Shown one piece after another: positions 33,003-41,772 of a DNA stretch of 64,000 nt. A program made the position numbers and the translations under genes. The notes beneath the pieces are model-generated. The model was not told where the DNA came from. It worked only from the letters and a program-made list of their open reading frames with translations, and ran no database searches. The first letter of the stretch is position 1. Each line of letters starts with the position of its first letter. The stretch is taken from NCBI GenBank assembly GCA_030018495.1, contig JASEFS010000012.1, forward strand, positions 1 through 64,000. The letters are read 5' to 3'. Source of the stretch: Deltaproteobacteria bacterium (GTDB lineage Bacteria > Desulfobacterota > Desulfobaccia > Desulfobaccales > 0-14-0-80-60-11).

Positions 33003-34141
33003 AGTTGCCGTCCTTTATCCGTTAGGGGGATGGTGACGCTGACCTTTGTGCCTTTGCCTTCCCTGCTCCAGATTCTCAGGGCCCCGCCGCACATGCGGGC
33101 TCTCTCTTTCATGGAAATCAAGCCCATGCAGCCGGAGGGAGCGGCCTTCTGAGCAGCGACCTCCTTGAGATTAAAACCTATGCCGTTGTCCTCAATTTTG
33201 ACCTGCAGCCAGGGGGGCTTTATTTTCACCTTCAAAAAAACCTTGGTTGCCCGGGCATACTTGCCGATATTGGTTAAGGCCTCCTGGATGATGCGGTAGA
33301 TGTTGATTTGGATTTCGGAATCACATAAAGAATCGATGTCGTCGATTTCTGCGGTGCCTGCAAAATGAAACATTTCGGAGGATTCTTTCAATAGATGGCT
33401 CAAGGATTCGGAAAGCCCCATAATTTCCAGGAGGGTGGGGCGCAAATCCCGGCAAAGGCGCCGGACGTTTTTAATAAATTCATCTAAGAAGTCCAGCATG
33501 GTTTGGCAATTTTGCTGGAGGTCAGAGGATAATTCTCTATTGATAGAGGTAAGAAACAATTTGAGGGCAGTCAACCCCTGCCCCACTTCATCATGCAATT
33601 CTCTTGAAATCCGGCGCCGCTCCTCTTCCTGAGCGGTCATGATCTGATAATTCAGATATCGCAGTTTTTTTTGGGAGTCGCGCAGAATCTTTTCCGTCTG
33701 TCTGTCTTCCCTGACTTCCCGCACCCATACGGCCCAAAAATTCTCCTGGTCGATTTTTACCCACTGTCGGCAAAATTCTATCCTTTTTTGGGCGCCGTTT
33801 TTTTTGGTGAGGCGGCCTTCTCTGAATACCGGTCTTTTTACCGGGGACTGGTGCTGAAGTCTGGCGATCGGTGGAGGCTTCCAGGGGGTGAGAAGCTCCC
33901 TGAGGTCCATGCCTTTTAGAGCTTCCCGGGAATATCCGGTTAACTGGGCGGCCCGGTGGTTCGCGTCCGCGAGCCTCCCGTCGGCCAAGGCAATGAAGAG
34001 AGCTTCAGGGGCGCTGTTAAAGACGGCGTGAAACCGTTCCTGTGATTGGCGCAAGGCTTCCGCTAGCCACCCGCCTGAGGTGGCACCCTGGACAAGACAT
34101 AACAGCCTTCCAGTTTTCGGTTGCGGAAACTTTTTGGGCAT
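32984..34141 (-). CDS. PAS-domain histidine kinase, NarX-type (HisKA_3)
   Basis: 385 aa. PAS domain about 28-140 (FHAVFNSAPEALFIALADGR), HisKA_3 dimerisation domain with the phosphorylated His in RRRISRELHDEVGQGL, and HATPase with IYRIIQEALTNIGKYA and KIEDNGIGF. No membrane segment is in this frame. Directly upstream an overlapping frame (34202 to 34017) encodes MSLFTPVLFVLAILAGRIL, a likely membrane helix, so the native protein may have lost its anchor by frameshift. Partner of the regulator at 32349. Confidence 0.88.
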   Translation of the reverse strand: MPKKFPQPKTGRLLCLVQGATSGGWLAEALRQSQERFHAVFNSAPEALFIALADGRLADANHRAAQLTGYSREALKGMDLRELLTPWKPPPIARLQHQSPVKRPVFREGRLTKKNGAQKRIEFCRQWVKIDQENFWAVWVREVREDRQTEKILRDSQKKLRYLNYQIMTAQEEERRRISRELHDEVGQGLTALKLFLTSINRELSSDLQQNCQTMLDFLDEFIKNVRRLCRDLRPTLLEIMGLSESLSHLLKESSEMFHFAGTAEIDDIDSLCDSEIQINIYRIIQEALTNIGKYARATKVFLKVKIKPPWLQVKIEDNGIGFNLKEVAAQKAAPSGCMGLISMKERARMCGGALRIWSREGKGTKVSVTIPLTDKGRQLCLSTI

Positions 34142-34865
34142 TGGCCAGGATCCTTCCGGCTAAGATCGCGAGCACGAACAAGACGGGCGTGAACAGACTC
34201 AACTGCTGAAAGAAGTGTCAATACTGCCTCTGATGAGGAAATTGTTTTACATCATTTGTGCCACTGACATATGTCATTGATGATATTGATAATTTGGCTA
34301 TTTTAATTCAGGCCAATGTTCAAAAAAATGGTTAGATCCGAAAAATCGGTTTCAATTAACGGAATAGTTCATAAAATGTTTAATTTTTATAATTAATTTA
34401 GTTAAGATATGAGGGATATTACAAAATTTTGCTAATCAGATGACTTAAATGTTAAAAAATCCGCAAATCTTCAGACTTCATTTTTTGTTGACCTTAAAAA
34501 AGAAGGTCAAAAATTGACTTAAAGCTGGTCTGACATGCGAGAAATGAATGGAAGTTATTGTCATAATTATAAAAATGTGCTCTTTTTCACAAAATTTTGT
34601 GAATAAGCAAACGTTTAATAAAAAGAACTGAAAGATGGTTCACTAGATAGTTTTAACTAATAAAAATCCTTAGATTGCCTCTGTATATCCCTGACAAAAG
34701 AGCAGTGTTCACTATTTTGAACATGCTATTTCATAATCTGAACATAGACAGGGGAAAATGACGCCGGTGGATAGGGTTTGATGGGGTAAATTCGTGTTTT
34801 AAGGGCTCCGAGCGGCGTTCGAAAGGAATCAGGGCAACTCCAAAAAGACAAGTAATTTGGCAGGC
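34142..34865. other. AT-rich regulatory region with several perfect palindromes
   Basis: About 720 bp without a gene, much more AT-rich than its surroundings. It contains three perfect inverted repeats: TGACATATGTCA (34265..34276), TTGACCTT/AAGGTCAA (34488..34510) and TTCACAAAATTTTGTGAA (34586..34603). It likely carries the promoter of the kinase operon and regulator sites. Confidence 0.6.
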
Positions 34866-35240
34866 TTATAATACCAGTTTGATTGATTCGCAAAGCGTTT
34901 CGGCCGCTTTGTCCTTCAGGACGTAAGCGTCGGCCCCTGCGGCCATGACCTGGTCGATGAGCCGCGGGTTTTCGTAAAGTGACAAAATTAATATTTTCAG
35001 CCCCGGATAGTTCTCCTTAATCTTTTTGGCCGCCTCTATGCCGTTGGCATCAGGCAGCGTGAAGTCCAAAATGACCAAATCGGCCGAATGGCTGCGCATG
35101 GCTTGGAAGAGCTCCATACAGCTTTCCACTTCGGCCACTACCCGATAATCTTCATACTCTTCGATAAGGTGCCGGATACGCTCCCTGACCAGCGGGTGGT
35201 CGTCCGCAAGGATGATCTGGTACGGCAGTAGATTCTTCAT
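34866..35240 (-). CDS. Single-domain response regulator (REC only)
   Basis: 124 aa. A REC domain of NarL type: IILADDHPLVRERIRHLIEE, phosphoacceptor in LVILDFTLPDANG, and Lys in YVLKDKAA. The protein ends at SIKLVL, exactly where relatives such as the 32349 regulator continue into the linker and HTH. So it is either a stand-alone phosphorelay receiver or a truncated NarL-type regulator; no HTH remnant is evident downstream. Confidence 0.85.
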   Translation of the reverse strand: MKNLLPYQIILADDHPLVRERIRHLIEEYEDYRVVAEVESCMELFQAMRSHSADLVILDFTLPDANGIEAAKKIKENYPGLKILILSLYENPRLIDQVMAAGADAYVLKDKAAETLCESIKLVL

Positions 35241-35535
35241 TGACCAGCCTTATAGAAACCAAGTTGCGACTAAAATCCCTTACCGGGCGGGAAAAGTGAA
35301 TTATATAATTCATTAGTATGGAAAAAATGAAAAAGCAATAATAGAAGTAATCATTTTACTATGGTCTATTTAATTATAAAGGAGAGGTTAAGCGTTCCTG
35401 CAGAGGGTTATTGGGAGTTCGCCAACTTCATCAAAAGGGACGCGGCCGGTTCACCTGCGGCAGCACCACGCCACCTGCCGCGGCAAAACAGACAAAATTT
35501 CAGCCACTTACTCCGGGGCTAATCAATGTGACGCC
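35241..35535. other. Intergenic region
   Basis: About 295 bp, AT-rich near 35300-35390. No gene seen. Confidence 0.4.
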
Positions 35536-37137
35536 TTACTCCTGAGGCAACGCGGCTCTGAACCCCGAAAAATTCAAGTTGGTTGCGGTGGGCTCAAGCA
35601 AGGGCTGCGCCCATCCGGCTTTAATACCGCGGTTAAGATTCCGTGAGGGTTTAACTTTGGTTGTTTTCACTTTCAGCTTCGGCGAGGCCGCTTTCTTCCG
35701 GAAGATCGACCAAAAGACTGTCCAAGAGTTATCGGTGGAGCCGAGAGCGGAAGCGAGGGCGGGTTCACCAGCAGCAGGGGCGGCTTCCTCTGAGGCAGGC
35801 AAAGGTTCTTCAGTAACCGGATCGGGATCAGCCGGAGCAGGAGCGGGTTCTTGCACGGCAGGTGCAGGAGCAGGTGCAGGAACCGGCTCCTCTGCAGCAG
35901 GCGAGGGTGCAGGTTCTTCAGCAGCAGGCGCGGGAGCCGGCGCCGGCGCCGGCGCGGGAGCCGGGGAACTTGGGGAATCAGCCGAGAAGCGGTAAAGGTG
36001 AACCTCAAAGGGCTCGAAATCGTCAATGAACGTGCCGTTGTTCACGGAGATGGTGCGATTCTCATGCAGCACTTCGACGCTATCCACGCTCACGCCCGGC
36101 GGTAAGGTAAACTGGGCCGTGATGGGGCTGCCGCCGGCCTCGCGGTCCGCGATGTTCACCGCCAAAACCGCATGGCTGTCCCCGCTGGCGCCGTAGCGGT
36201 AGGCCAGCCTCTCAGCCGATTCGCTCACCTGGATCTCGGGACTGGCGGTCTCCCCCGCGTTCATTTCAGCCCCGACGCTCTGCATCTCGGTCACCATGCG
36301 CCGGACGTTGTCCACCGCTTTGGGGTCCTTCTCGCCCCAGCCGTTATACATCCAATAGAGCACCTTTTCCACGCCCAGGACCACCGCGGCGAAAGTGTGG
36401 TAGCGTATCTCCCGGTAAGTGGGGGTCTTATAAGGATAAACGGTGTTGTCCCCAAACCCCATGCAGGTAGCGATGGGTTTTTCCTTCCCATACGTCTCGC
36501 TGTCATCCACCATCTGCCGCCACATGTCGTAAATTGTCCGGTTTTCCCCGGTGGCAAACTCCCCTGGGATCGAGGAATAGACAGGATAGGCGTGGATGCC
36601 GATAAGGTCGGTGACGTCATACCACCGCCTGATGTCGTCAAAGCCGTTGTAAGGGTAATTGAAGCTGATGATGGCCGGATGGTCCGGGTCGTTCTGTTTG
36701 GCGAGATGATAATAGCCGGGGGACTTATCCAGATAGTCGTGGATGTACCAGCCGTACAACTCCGGCTCGTCACCGATGTACCAGCCGTACAGGGCGGGAT
36801 GGGATTTGTAGGTGTTGATGCAGTTGATAAAGTTCTCAATGGGCATCTGCCAGGCCGGGCTCAGGCCGAGAATCACCTTGATGCCGTGCCGGCGGGCTTC
36901 ATCCATAAACGTCTTGATGGTATTATCGCCGGGGTTGGTGAACCAGATGGCCGATGTTCCCATGACCAGGGTGTTGCCTTCGGCCGCGAATTGGGCCAGC
37001 ATTTGCGGGTGATGCACATCAATCCACCAGCCGGTTTTGAACTCGCCTGCGGCCTGTCCCGGAACCGGCGCCAAAGCCGGCACCGCGACGATAAACAGCA
37101 AGAATATGACAGTATGGCAATTTCGAAAAATTTTCAT
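35536..37137 (-). CDS. Secreted TIM-barrel (putative glycoside hydrolase) protein with Pro/Ala linker, paralog A
   Basis: 533 aa from ATG 37137 (GGAGGG site). A signal peptide (VIFLLFIVAVPALAPVPGQA) precedes a (beta/alpha)8-like domain: GWWIDVHHPQMLAQFAAEGN, YGWYIGDEPELYG with the GDEPE acid motif seen in clan GH-A enzymes, and DLIGIHAYP. A beta-sandwich-like domain (ADREAGGSPITAQFTLPPGV) follows, then a (PA)n/EEPAPAP linker and a basic tail. YGWYI occurs twice within 18 residues, a small internal duplication. Hydrolase activity is inferred from fold and motif. It diverges from paralog B at 38269. Confidence 0.72.
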   Translation of the reverse strand: MKIFRNCHTVIFLLFIVAVPALAPVPGQAAGEFKTGWWIDVHHPQMLAQFAAEGNTLVMGTSAIWFTNPGDNTIKTFMDEARRHGIKVILGLSPAWQMPIENFINCINTYKSHPALYGWYIGDEPELYGWYIHDYLDKSPGYYHLAKQNDPDHPAIISFNYPYNGFDDIRRWYDVTDLIGIHAYPVYSSIPGEFATGENRTIYDMWRQMVDDSETYGKEKPIATCMGFGDNTVYPYKTPTYREIRYHTFAAVVLGVEKVLYWMYNGWGEKDPKAVDNVRRMVTEMQSVGAEMNAGETASPEIQVSESAERLAYRYGASGDSHAVLAVNIADREAGGSPITAQFTLPPGVSVDSVEVLHENRTISVNNGTFIDDFEPFEVHLYRFSADSPSSPAPAPAPAPAPAPAAEEPAPSPAAEEPVPAPAPAPAVQEPAPAPADPDPVTEEPLPASEEAAPAAGEPALASALGSTDNSWTVFWSIFRKKAASPKLKVKTTKVKPSRNLNRGIKAGWAQPLLEPTATNLNFSGFRAALPQE

Positions 37138-38268
37138 AGCTGAACCCTCCGGAAGATCTCCCTCCACGATTAACTAGGCCGCCGAGATTAGCGGGCCTCC
37201 CCCGTAACAAGCCTGTACTTCTCTCTTGCCTGTGTTTCAAGTCGCTAAAGAGCGGTTGTATTGCTATGGAAGAAAAGCATTTCTTAAAAATCAATAAAAA
37301 TTATTTAAAAAAAAGAAATTAAAATATTAGAAGCTTGTTAAAAATCCGGGGTTTTACTGAAAAAACCGCTGATTTTTGACAAAATACCCCCCTTTTTATT
37401 CAAATAACTAGTTTTTTACTAAAAAACATTATTAAGTTATTGATTGCAATTTTCTTCCAAGCAAAAAACATTCCATTGAAGATGGAAATATTGTGGCAAG
37501 GTTGAAGTATTGAAAACCGCGGCGGGGTTTAGAGAAAGAAGCTGCCTCAATGGCAGGAGGAGAGGATAACCAGCCTGAGGAAGCGGCCTCATCAAGAAAG
37601 CAGCCAACATCAGGAATTTGCGGTGGGCCTCACCCGGAGGAAGGGGAAAAATATCCAACCGGATTCAGCAAACATTTCTCGAGGAGATTTCCCTTCATGG
37701 CAGACCGAAAAGATACTCGCGGGGCGGCGTCTCCTTCGGCGAACTCCAGATGTCAGGGGGGTTATCAAGCAAAACGGATCGGCTGGAAACCTGCTGCCGG
37801 TATTTCAGGAAGGAGGCCCGAGTTGTCAGGCTAATGCGGAATAGTAACAAAACATATTATATCAAAGAAATAAATAAAAAAATATTTCATCTTTCCTAAA
37901 ATGTATGGTCAAAATGACCACAAAAAAATGGTCATTCCTTTCATAGACATATCTTTCTCATTCCATAAGAATAGGCAGGAATTTTTGGGCGGTTATTAGC
38001 GAGAAGGTTTAGCCTGCTTAATAACCTCAAATTACATGAAGTAACTCGTGAGAAATATAATCTATTAATTATGAAATATAGCTTGCAAACGAGTTATGGT
38101 GATTTTGCCAGACCGACAGGCGCAATATACAAGAGAACTAATGAATATCACGTAGCTTGAGTCGCCTAAGAGTCTTTGCCAAATCATCCTTAAGGTTACT
38201 GCAGAGTAGCCTGAATATCACTCAACATCCTCTTTGAGGATGTAAATTCTATTAAATAAAGGAGAATT
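37138..38268. other. 1.1-kb intergenic region between the divergent paralogs
   Basis: AT-rich at both ends with a GC-richer centre (37550-37840). ORFs in the centre (37550..37834, 37618..37899) lack start signals and protein-like sequence. A hairpin, ACATCCTC-TTT-GAGGATGT (38224..38242), sits in the probable leader of paralog B. The region must hold both promoters. Confidence 0.5.
37906..37934. promoter_or_regulatory. Candidate operator TGGTCA-AAA-TGACCA plus third half-site
   Basis: A perfect 6-3-6 palindrome at 37906..37920 with another TGGTCA at 37929..37934. It lies between the divergent secreted-protein genes. Regulator binding is inferred. Confidence 0.45.
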
Positions 38269-39780
38269 ATGAAGAGGTATCTTTTAACGACAGTGTGTTT
38301 TATTGTGGTTTGTCTGCTTGCTGTGAAGCCGGTTCCGGTCCAGGCGGCGGGCGAGTTCAAAACGGGCTGGTGGCTTAGGGTGAGTCGCGCCGACCTCCTG
38401 CCCAAGTTTGCCGCCGAAGGCAATACCCTGGTGTTGGCTGACCAGGCCATCTGGTACACCAACCCCGGCGACAACACCATCAAAAACTTTCTGGACACGG
38501 CCCAGGCCAACGGCATCAAAGTCATCATGGGCATAAGCGGCCCCTGGCAGGTGCCCACCGAGAATTTCATCAACTGCATCAAAACTCATAAAGATCACCC
38601 AGCCCTGTATGCCTGGTTTATAGGCGATGAACCGGACCTCATGAGTAACGCCGACCAGCTGCATCGATATTTTGCCACCGATCCCGGCTATTATCATCTG
38701 GCGAAGCAGAACGACCCGAATCATCCGGTGCTCATCAGCTTCAACCAGACCTATTCGGGGGATCGATGGGACTCGGGCTGGGATTGGCTCCGCAGTTGGT
38801 ATGACGTCACCGACCTTATCGGCATCCACGCCTATTCCAGTTATGTCGGCACCCCCGAATTCGGGACCGGCGAGGCCAAATACTTTTATGATGAATGGCG
38901 ACAGTTGATGGAGGATACCGAAACCTATGGCAAACCCGGATGCATTGCCACCTGCCAGGGGTTTGGTGATAACTGGGGGGGTGGCACCTTCAGAACCCCG
39001 ACGCTGAGGGAGTTGGAATATGCCGTGTTCAGCGCCGTGGTTAACGGGGTGGACAAGGTGCTCTTCTGGCTTTATGACGGAATCGGCGAGAATGATCCGG
39101 TTAATGTCGCCAACGTCAATCGCATGATAACCGAAATGCAGAGCATCGGTGCGGAAATGAATGCCGGGGAGACCTTCAGCCCCGAGATTCAAGTGAGTGA
39201 GTCGGCTGAGAGGTTGGCCTACCGCTACGGCGCCAAGGGGGAGAGCCACGTCATTTTGGCGGTGAACATCGCGGACCGCGAGGCCGGCGGCAGCCCCATC
39301 ACGGCCCAGTTTACCTTACCGCCGGGCGTGAGCGTGGACCGCGTCGAAGTGCTGCATGAGAATCGCACCATTTCCGTGAACAACGGCACTTTCACGGACG
39401 ATTTCGAGCCCTATGGAGTGCATATTTACCGCTTCTCGGCTGACCCCATAAGTGCCCCGGCTCCGGCCCCCGCGCCTGCACCTGCTCCTACTACCGAAGA
39501 ACCCGCTCCTGCTCCGACTGAACCTGCCCCTGCGACGAAAGAACCCGCTCCCGCTCCTGTTACCGAAACCGCACCTGCACCCTCAGAACCAGATGTCGCT
39601 GTTTCTACGGATTGGTCATCGCCATTCTCAAAATTGCTGGGCTTGGTGGGCCTGCGAAATGGGAAAACTGCAAAGGCTACCGGCACCGCCGGCAAGAAGA
39701 AGACCGCCAAGCCGGCCAAAGCCAAGGCCCAGCGTGATCCCGGCATTTTGGCCAGACTTCTGGATTTCATCAGGAGCTGA
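38269..39780 (+). CDS. Secreted TIM-barrel (putative glycoside hydrolase) protein with Pro/Ala linker, paralog B
   Basis: 503 aa; AAGGAG site upstream. Same plan as paralog A: signal peptide (LLTTVCFIVVCLLAVKPVPV), barrel domain (GWWLRVSRADLLPKFAAEGN, AWFIGDEPDLM), beta domain, (PA)n linker, and a Lys-rich tail (GKKKTAKPAKAKAQ). The barrel halves of A and B are clearly diverged, yet ~86 bp encoding AVNIADREAGGSPITAQFTL and onward are identical at the DNA level. Likely acts on, or anchors to, extracellular polysaccharide; this is inferred from domains and location. Confidence 0.72.
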   Translation: MKRYLLTTVCFIVVCLLAVKPVPVQAAGEFKTGWWLRVSRADLLPKFAAEGNTLVLADQAIWYTNPGDNTIKNFLDTAQANGIKVIMGISGPWQVPTENFINCIKTHKDHPALYAWFIGDEPDLMSNADQLHRYFATDPGYYHLAKQNDPNHPVLISFNQTYSGDRWDSGWDWLRSWYDVTDLIGIHAYSSYVGTPEFGTGEAKYFYDEWRQLMEDTETYGKPGCIATCQGFGDNWGGGTFRTPTLRELEYAVFSAVVNGVDKVLFWLYDGIGENDPVNVANVNRMITEMQSIGAEMNAGETFSPEIQVSESAERLAYRYGAKGESHVILAVNIADREAGGSPITAQFTLPPGVSVDRVEVLHENRTISVNNGTFTDDFEPYGVHIYRFSADPISAPAPAPAPAPAPTTEEPAPAPTEPAPATKEPAPAPVTETAPAPSEPDVAVSTDWSSPFSKLLGLVGLRNGKTAKATGTAGKKKTAKPAKAKAQRDPGILARLLDFIRS

Positions 39781-40244
39781 GATCCTTAATGCCCTTTGGG
39801 TATGAATGGCTGCTTGACGGGTTGACCAGCTAGGTCCAAACCAAAAAACCTTTAAAAAATTGGGGCAGCGCGGAGGTCAGCAGCAGGGGATTATATCTCC
39901 ATCTGGCCTTCCAGGGAAGCCATCTACCTGTGGCCGAGAAGAAGCCGCCAGAGCCGCGCAGCTTGAGGTGCGGCAAAACCGGAGACTCTCAGCCACGCTG
40001 CCCCAAGTTCTGGATTTTTCTAACCCAAATCAGGAGGCACCCCGTCTCTTCTGAACCACAATTCTGAAAATCTTCCATAATCTCTCTTGCCTTTAGACAT
40101 TCCGTACCCTGTTTTTTAAATCGCTCCGAGTATTTCCCTCTATTGTCTCAAAGTAGTTACCTTTGTGAAAAAAGGGCAAAAAGACGGATTGATTTTCAAC
40201 GGAACAAAGGAGTAATGTGCCGCTATGGGGAGCTTTGGTGAAGA
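39781..40244. other. Intergenic region upstream of the LuxR-type regulator
   Basis: About 460 bp, no credible gene. It contains AAATCGCTCCGAGTATTTCC then CTCTATT (40118..40147), a sequence also found in similar form at 60361..60387. Confidence 0.45.
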
Positions 40245-40973
40245 ATGAACCGGGGTGGGAAGACCGGAGATAATGGCATATTGATGGCTAAAATTCTACA
40301 CAATGAGCCTGAAAAATCCTGCGACATTGTTTTGGCGGAGGACCATATCAGTGTGAGGGAAGGGATCAAGAGGATAATCGAGGAGGATTCGTCTTTACGG
40401 GTAATAGCGGAGGCTGGGGATGGTTGGGAACTTATGGAGGTTTTTTATTTTTATCAACCCCATTTAGTCATCATGGATGTTACCATGCCCAACCTGTCGG
40501 GGATTGAGGCCACCAGGAGGATCAAGCAAAATTATCCGAAAACCAAGGTGCTGATCCTAACCCTGCATCAAGACAAAGATATTATGAAGTATGCGTTTAA
40601 AGCCGGTGCGGACGGCTATCTGGTAAAAGAGGATGCCAAGGAAGAGCTCCTGCCGGCTATCCGCTCCGTCATGCACACGGGCCGTCCCTACATTTGTACC
40701 CGCATGATCGCCCATTTTGGGGAGTATTATCTCAGGAATCTTAATAGAGGCCTGCTGAAGCCAAAGGTTCCGCCGCCGGCAGAGCTGACCGCTCGGGAAT
40801 TTGAGATCCTGAAACTCATTGCTGAAGGCAAATCAAGCAAAGAGATCGGGTACTTATTATGCCTGAGCTCCCGCACCATCCATCATCACCGGTCAAATAT
40901 CAGGCGAAAACTGAACCTCCACAAAAATTCCGATCTCATCAAATACGCCTTACAAAGAGGGTTTGCCAAATAG
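40245..40973 (+). CDS. NarL/LuxR-family response regulator
   Basis: 242 aa. REC domain about 25-145 (DIVLAEDHISVREGIKRIIE, Asp in LVIMDVTMPNLSG, Lys in YLVKEDAK), LuxR HTH about 172-238 (LTAREFEILKLIAEGKSSKE, SSRTIHHHRSNI). It closely resembles the 32349 regulator. No kinase gene is adjacent; the kinase at 32984 could serve both (inference). The start could also be ATG 40284. It lies 250 bp upstream of the main polysaccharide operon on the same strand. Confidence 0.9.
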   Translation: MNRGGKTGDNGILMAKILHNEPEKSCDIVLAEDHISVREGIKRIIEEDSSLRVIAEAGDGWELMEVFYFYQPHLVIMDVTMPNLSGIEATRRIKQNYPKTKVLILTLHQDKDIMKYAFKAGADGYLVKEDAKEELLPAIRSVMHTGRPYICTRMIAHFGEYYLRNLNRGLLKPKVPPPAELTAREFEILKLIAEGKSSKEIGYLLCLSSRTIHHHRSNIRRKLNLHKNSDLIKYALQRGFAK

Positions 40974-41211
40974 GCATCCCCGGGCGGTCCGCGACCAAAC
41001 CAATCTAGGCACTTTCCTCTATTTTTCCCATGAGTTGATTCCTCCATTCCGAGTTAGTAACAATGCTCTTTTGATAAAGACATATAATAGACAATTATCT
41101 TCACCAAAAAGGGTATTTCGATTCATTGAAGTTAGCATTATTTAGCAATATTCTACTATCGAAAGTACGTGGTTACACAAATGTAACAAAAGTTGCAAAT
41201 GTAACCAAGGG

Positions 41212-41224
41212 GGCGGTAGCATGC
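41212..41224 (+). promoter_or_regulatory. ops-like element overlapping the start codon of the NusG paralog
   Basis: GGCGGTAGCATGC differs at one of 13 positions from the E. coli ops element GGCGGTAGCGTGC, the pause/recruitment site for RfaH. The ATG within it is the start codon of the NusG-like gene. Upstream, CAAATGTAAC occurs twice (about 41177 and 41195) as part of a GGTTAC/GTAACC inverted repeat. Confidence 0.55.
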
Positions 41225-41733
41225 CATCAGACAGGGCAGCGTGGTACGTGATCCATACTTGCGGGAAACATGAAACCAAAGTGGAAATGAATCTACAAAA
41301 AAAGGGATTGGAAATTTTTTTACCTCGCATGGCGGTTTTCAGCCGCCGGCGTGATCGGAAGCGTCTTTTACAGGTTCCTTTATTCCCGGGTTATGTTTTT
41401 GCGCATGTGCACATGTCTTATGAGACTTATTCTCATATTATTAAGTCCCCGGGAGTTGTGCGGCTCTTGGGTTTGAACGGTGAATTTTACCCGGTTTCGC
41501 AAGACACGATCGAATCCATCCGCATCATGCTGGCGAGCCGGCGGTTCTGTTACCCTTGGGAAAATTTAAAGCAGGGACAATGTGTCCGCATCGTGGAAGG
41601 GCCCTTAGCAGGGGCGGTAGGAAGGATCGAGCGGATTAACGGCAAAAAACGCCGCCTGGTGGTGACAGTGGAATTGCTGTCAAGATCAGTGGCAGTCGAT
41701 TTAGAAAATGAGGCGGTGGAGCGGTACTGCTAA
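41221..41733 (+). CDS. RfaH/UpxY-like transcription antiterminator (NusG paralog)
   Basis: 170 aa. NusG N-terminal domain (AWYVIHTCGKHETKVEMNLQ, PLFPGYVFAHV) and a C-terminal KOW motif (VRIVEGPLAGAVGRIERING). Specialised NusG paralogs at the head of long polysaccharide operons load on RNA polymerase and suppress termination across the operon. Position as first gene of the ~16-kb locus and the overlapping ops-like site support this role. AAGGGGG upstream is a plausible ribosome binding site. Confidence 0.9.
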   Translation: MPSDRAAWYVIHTCGKHETKVEMNLQKKGLEIFLPRMAVFSRRRDRKRLLQVPLFPGYVFAHVHMSYETYSHIIKSPGVVRLLGLNGEFYPVSQDTIESIRIMLASRRFCYPWENLKQGQCVRIVEGPLAGAVGRIERINGKKRRLVVTVELLSRSVAVDLENEAVERYC

Positions 41734-41772
41734 ATATTAACAAAAGAACATTAAATAAAAGGGGGGGATGTG

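Noticed and set aside
37550-37899. Overlapping ORFs in the intergenic GC-rich island
   Set aside because: Three competing frames, no SD, no recognisable domain.
38284-39249. 321-aa minus-strand ORF
   Set aside because: Antisense shadow of paralog B, which has signal peptide and SD.
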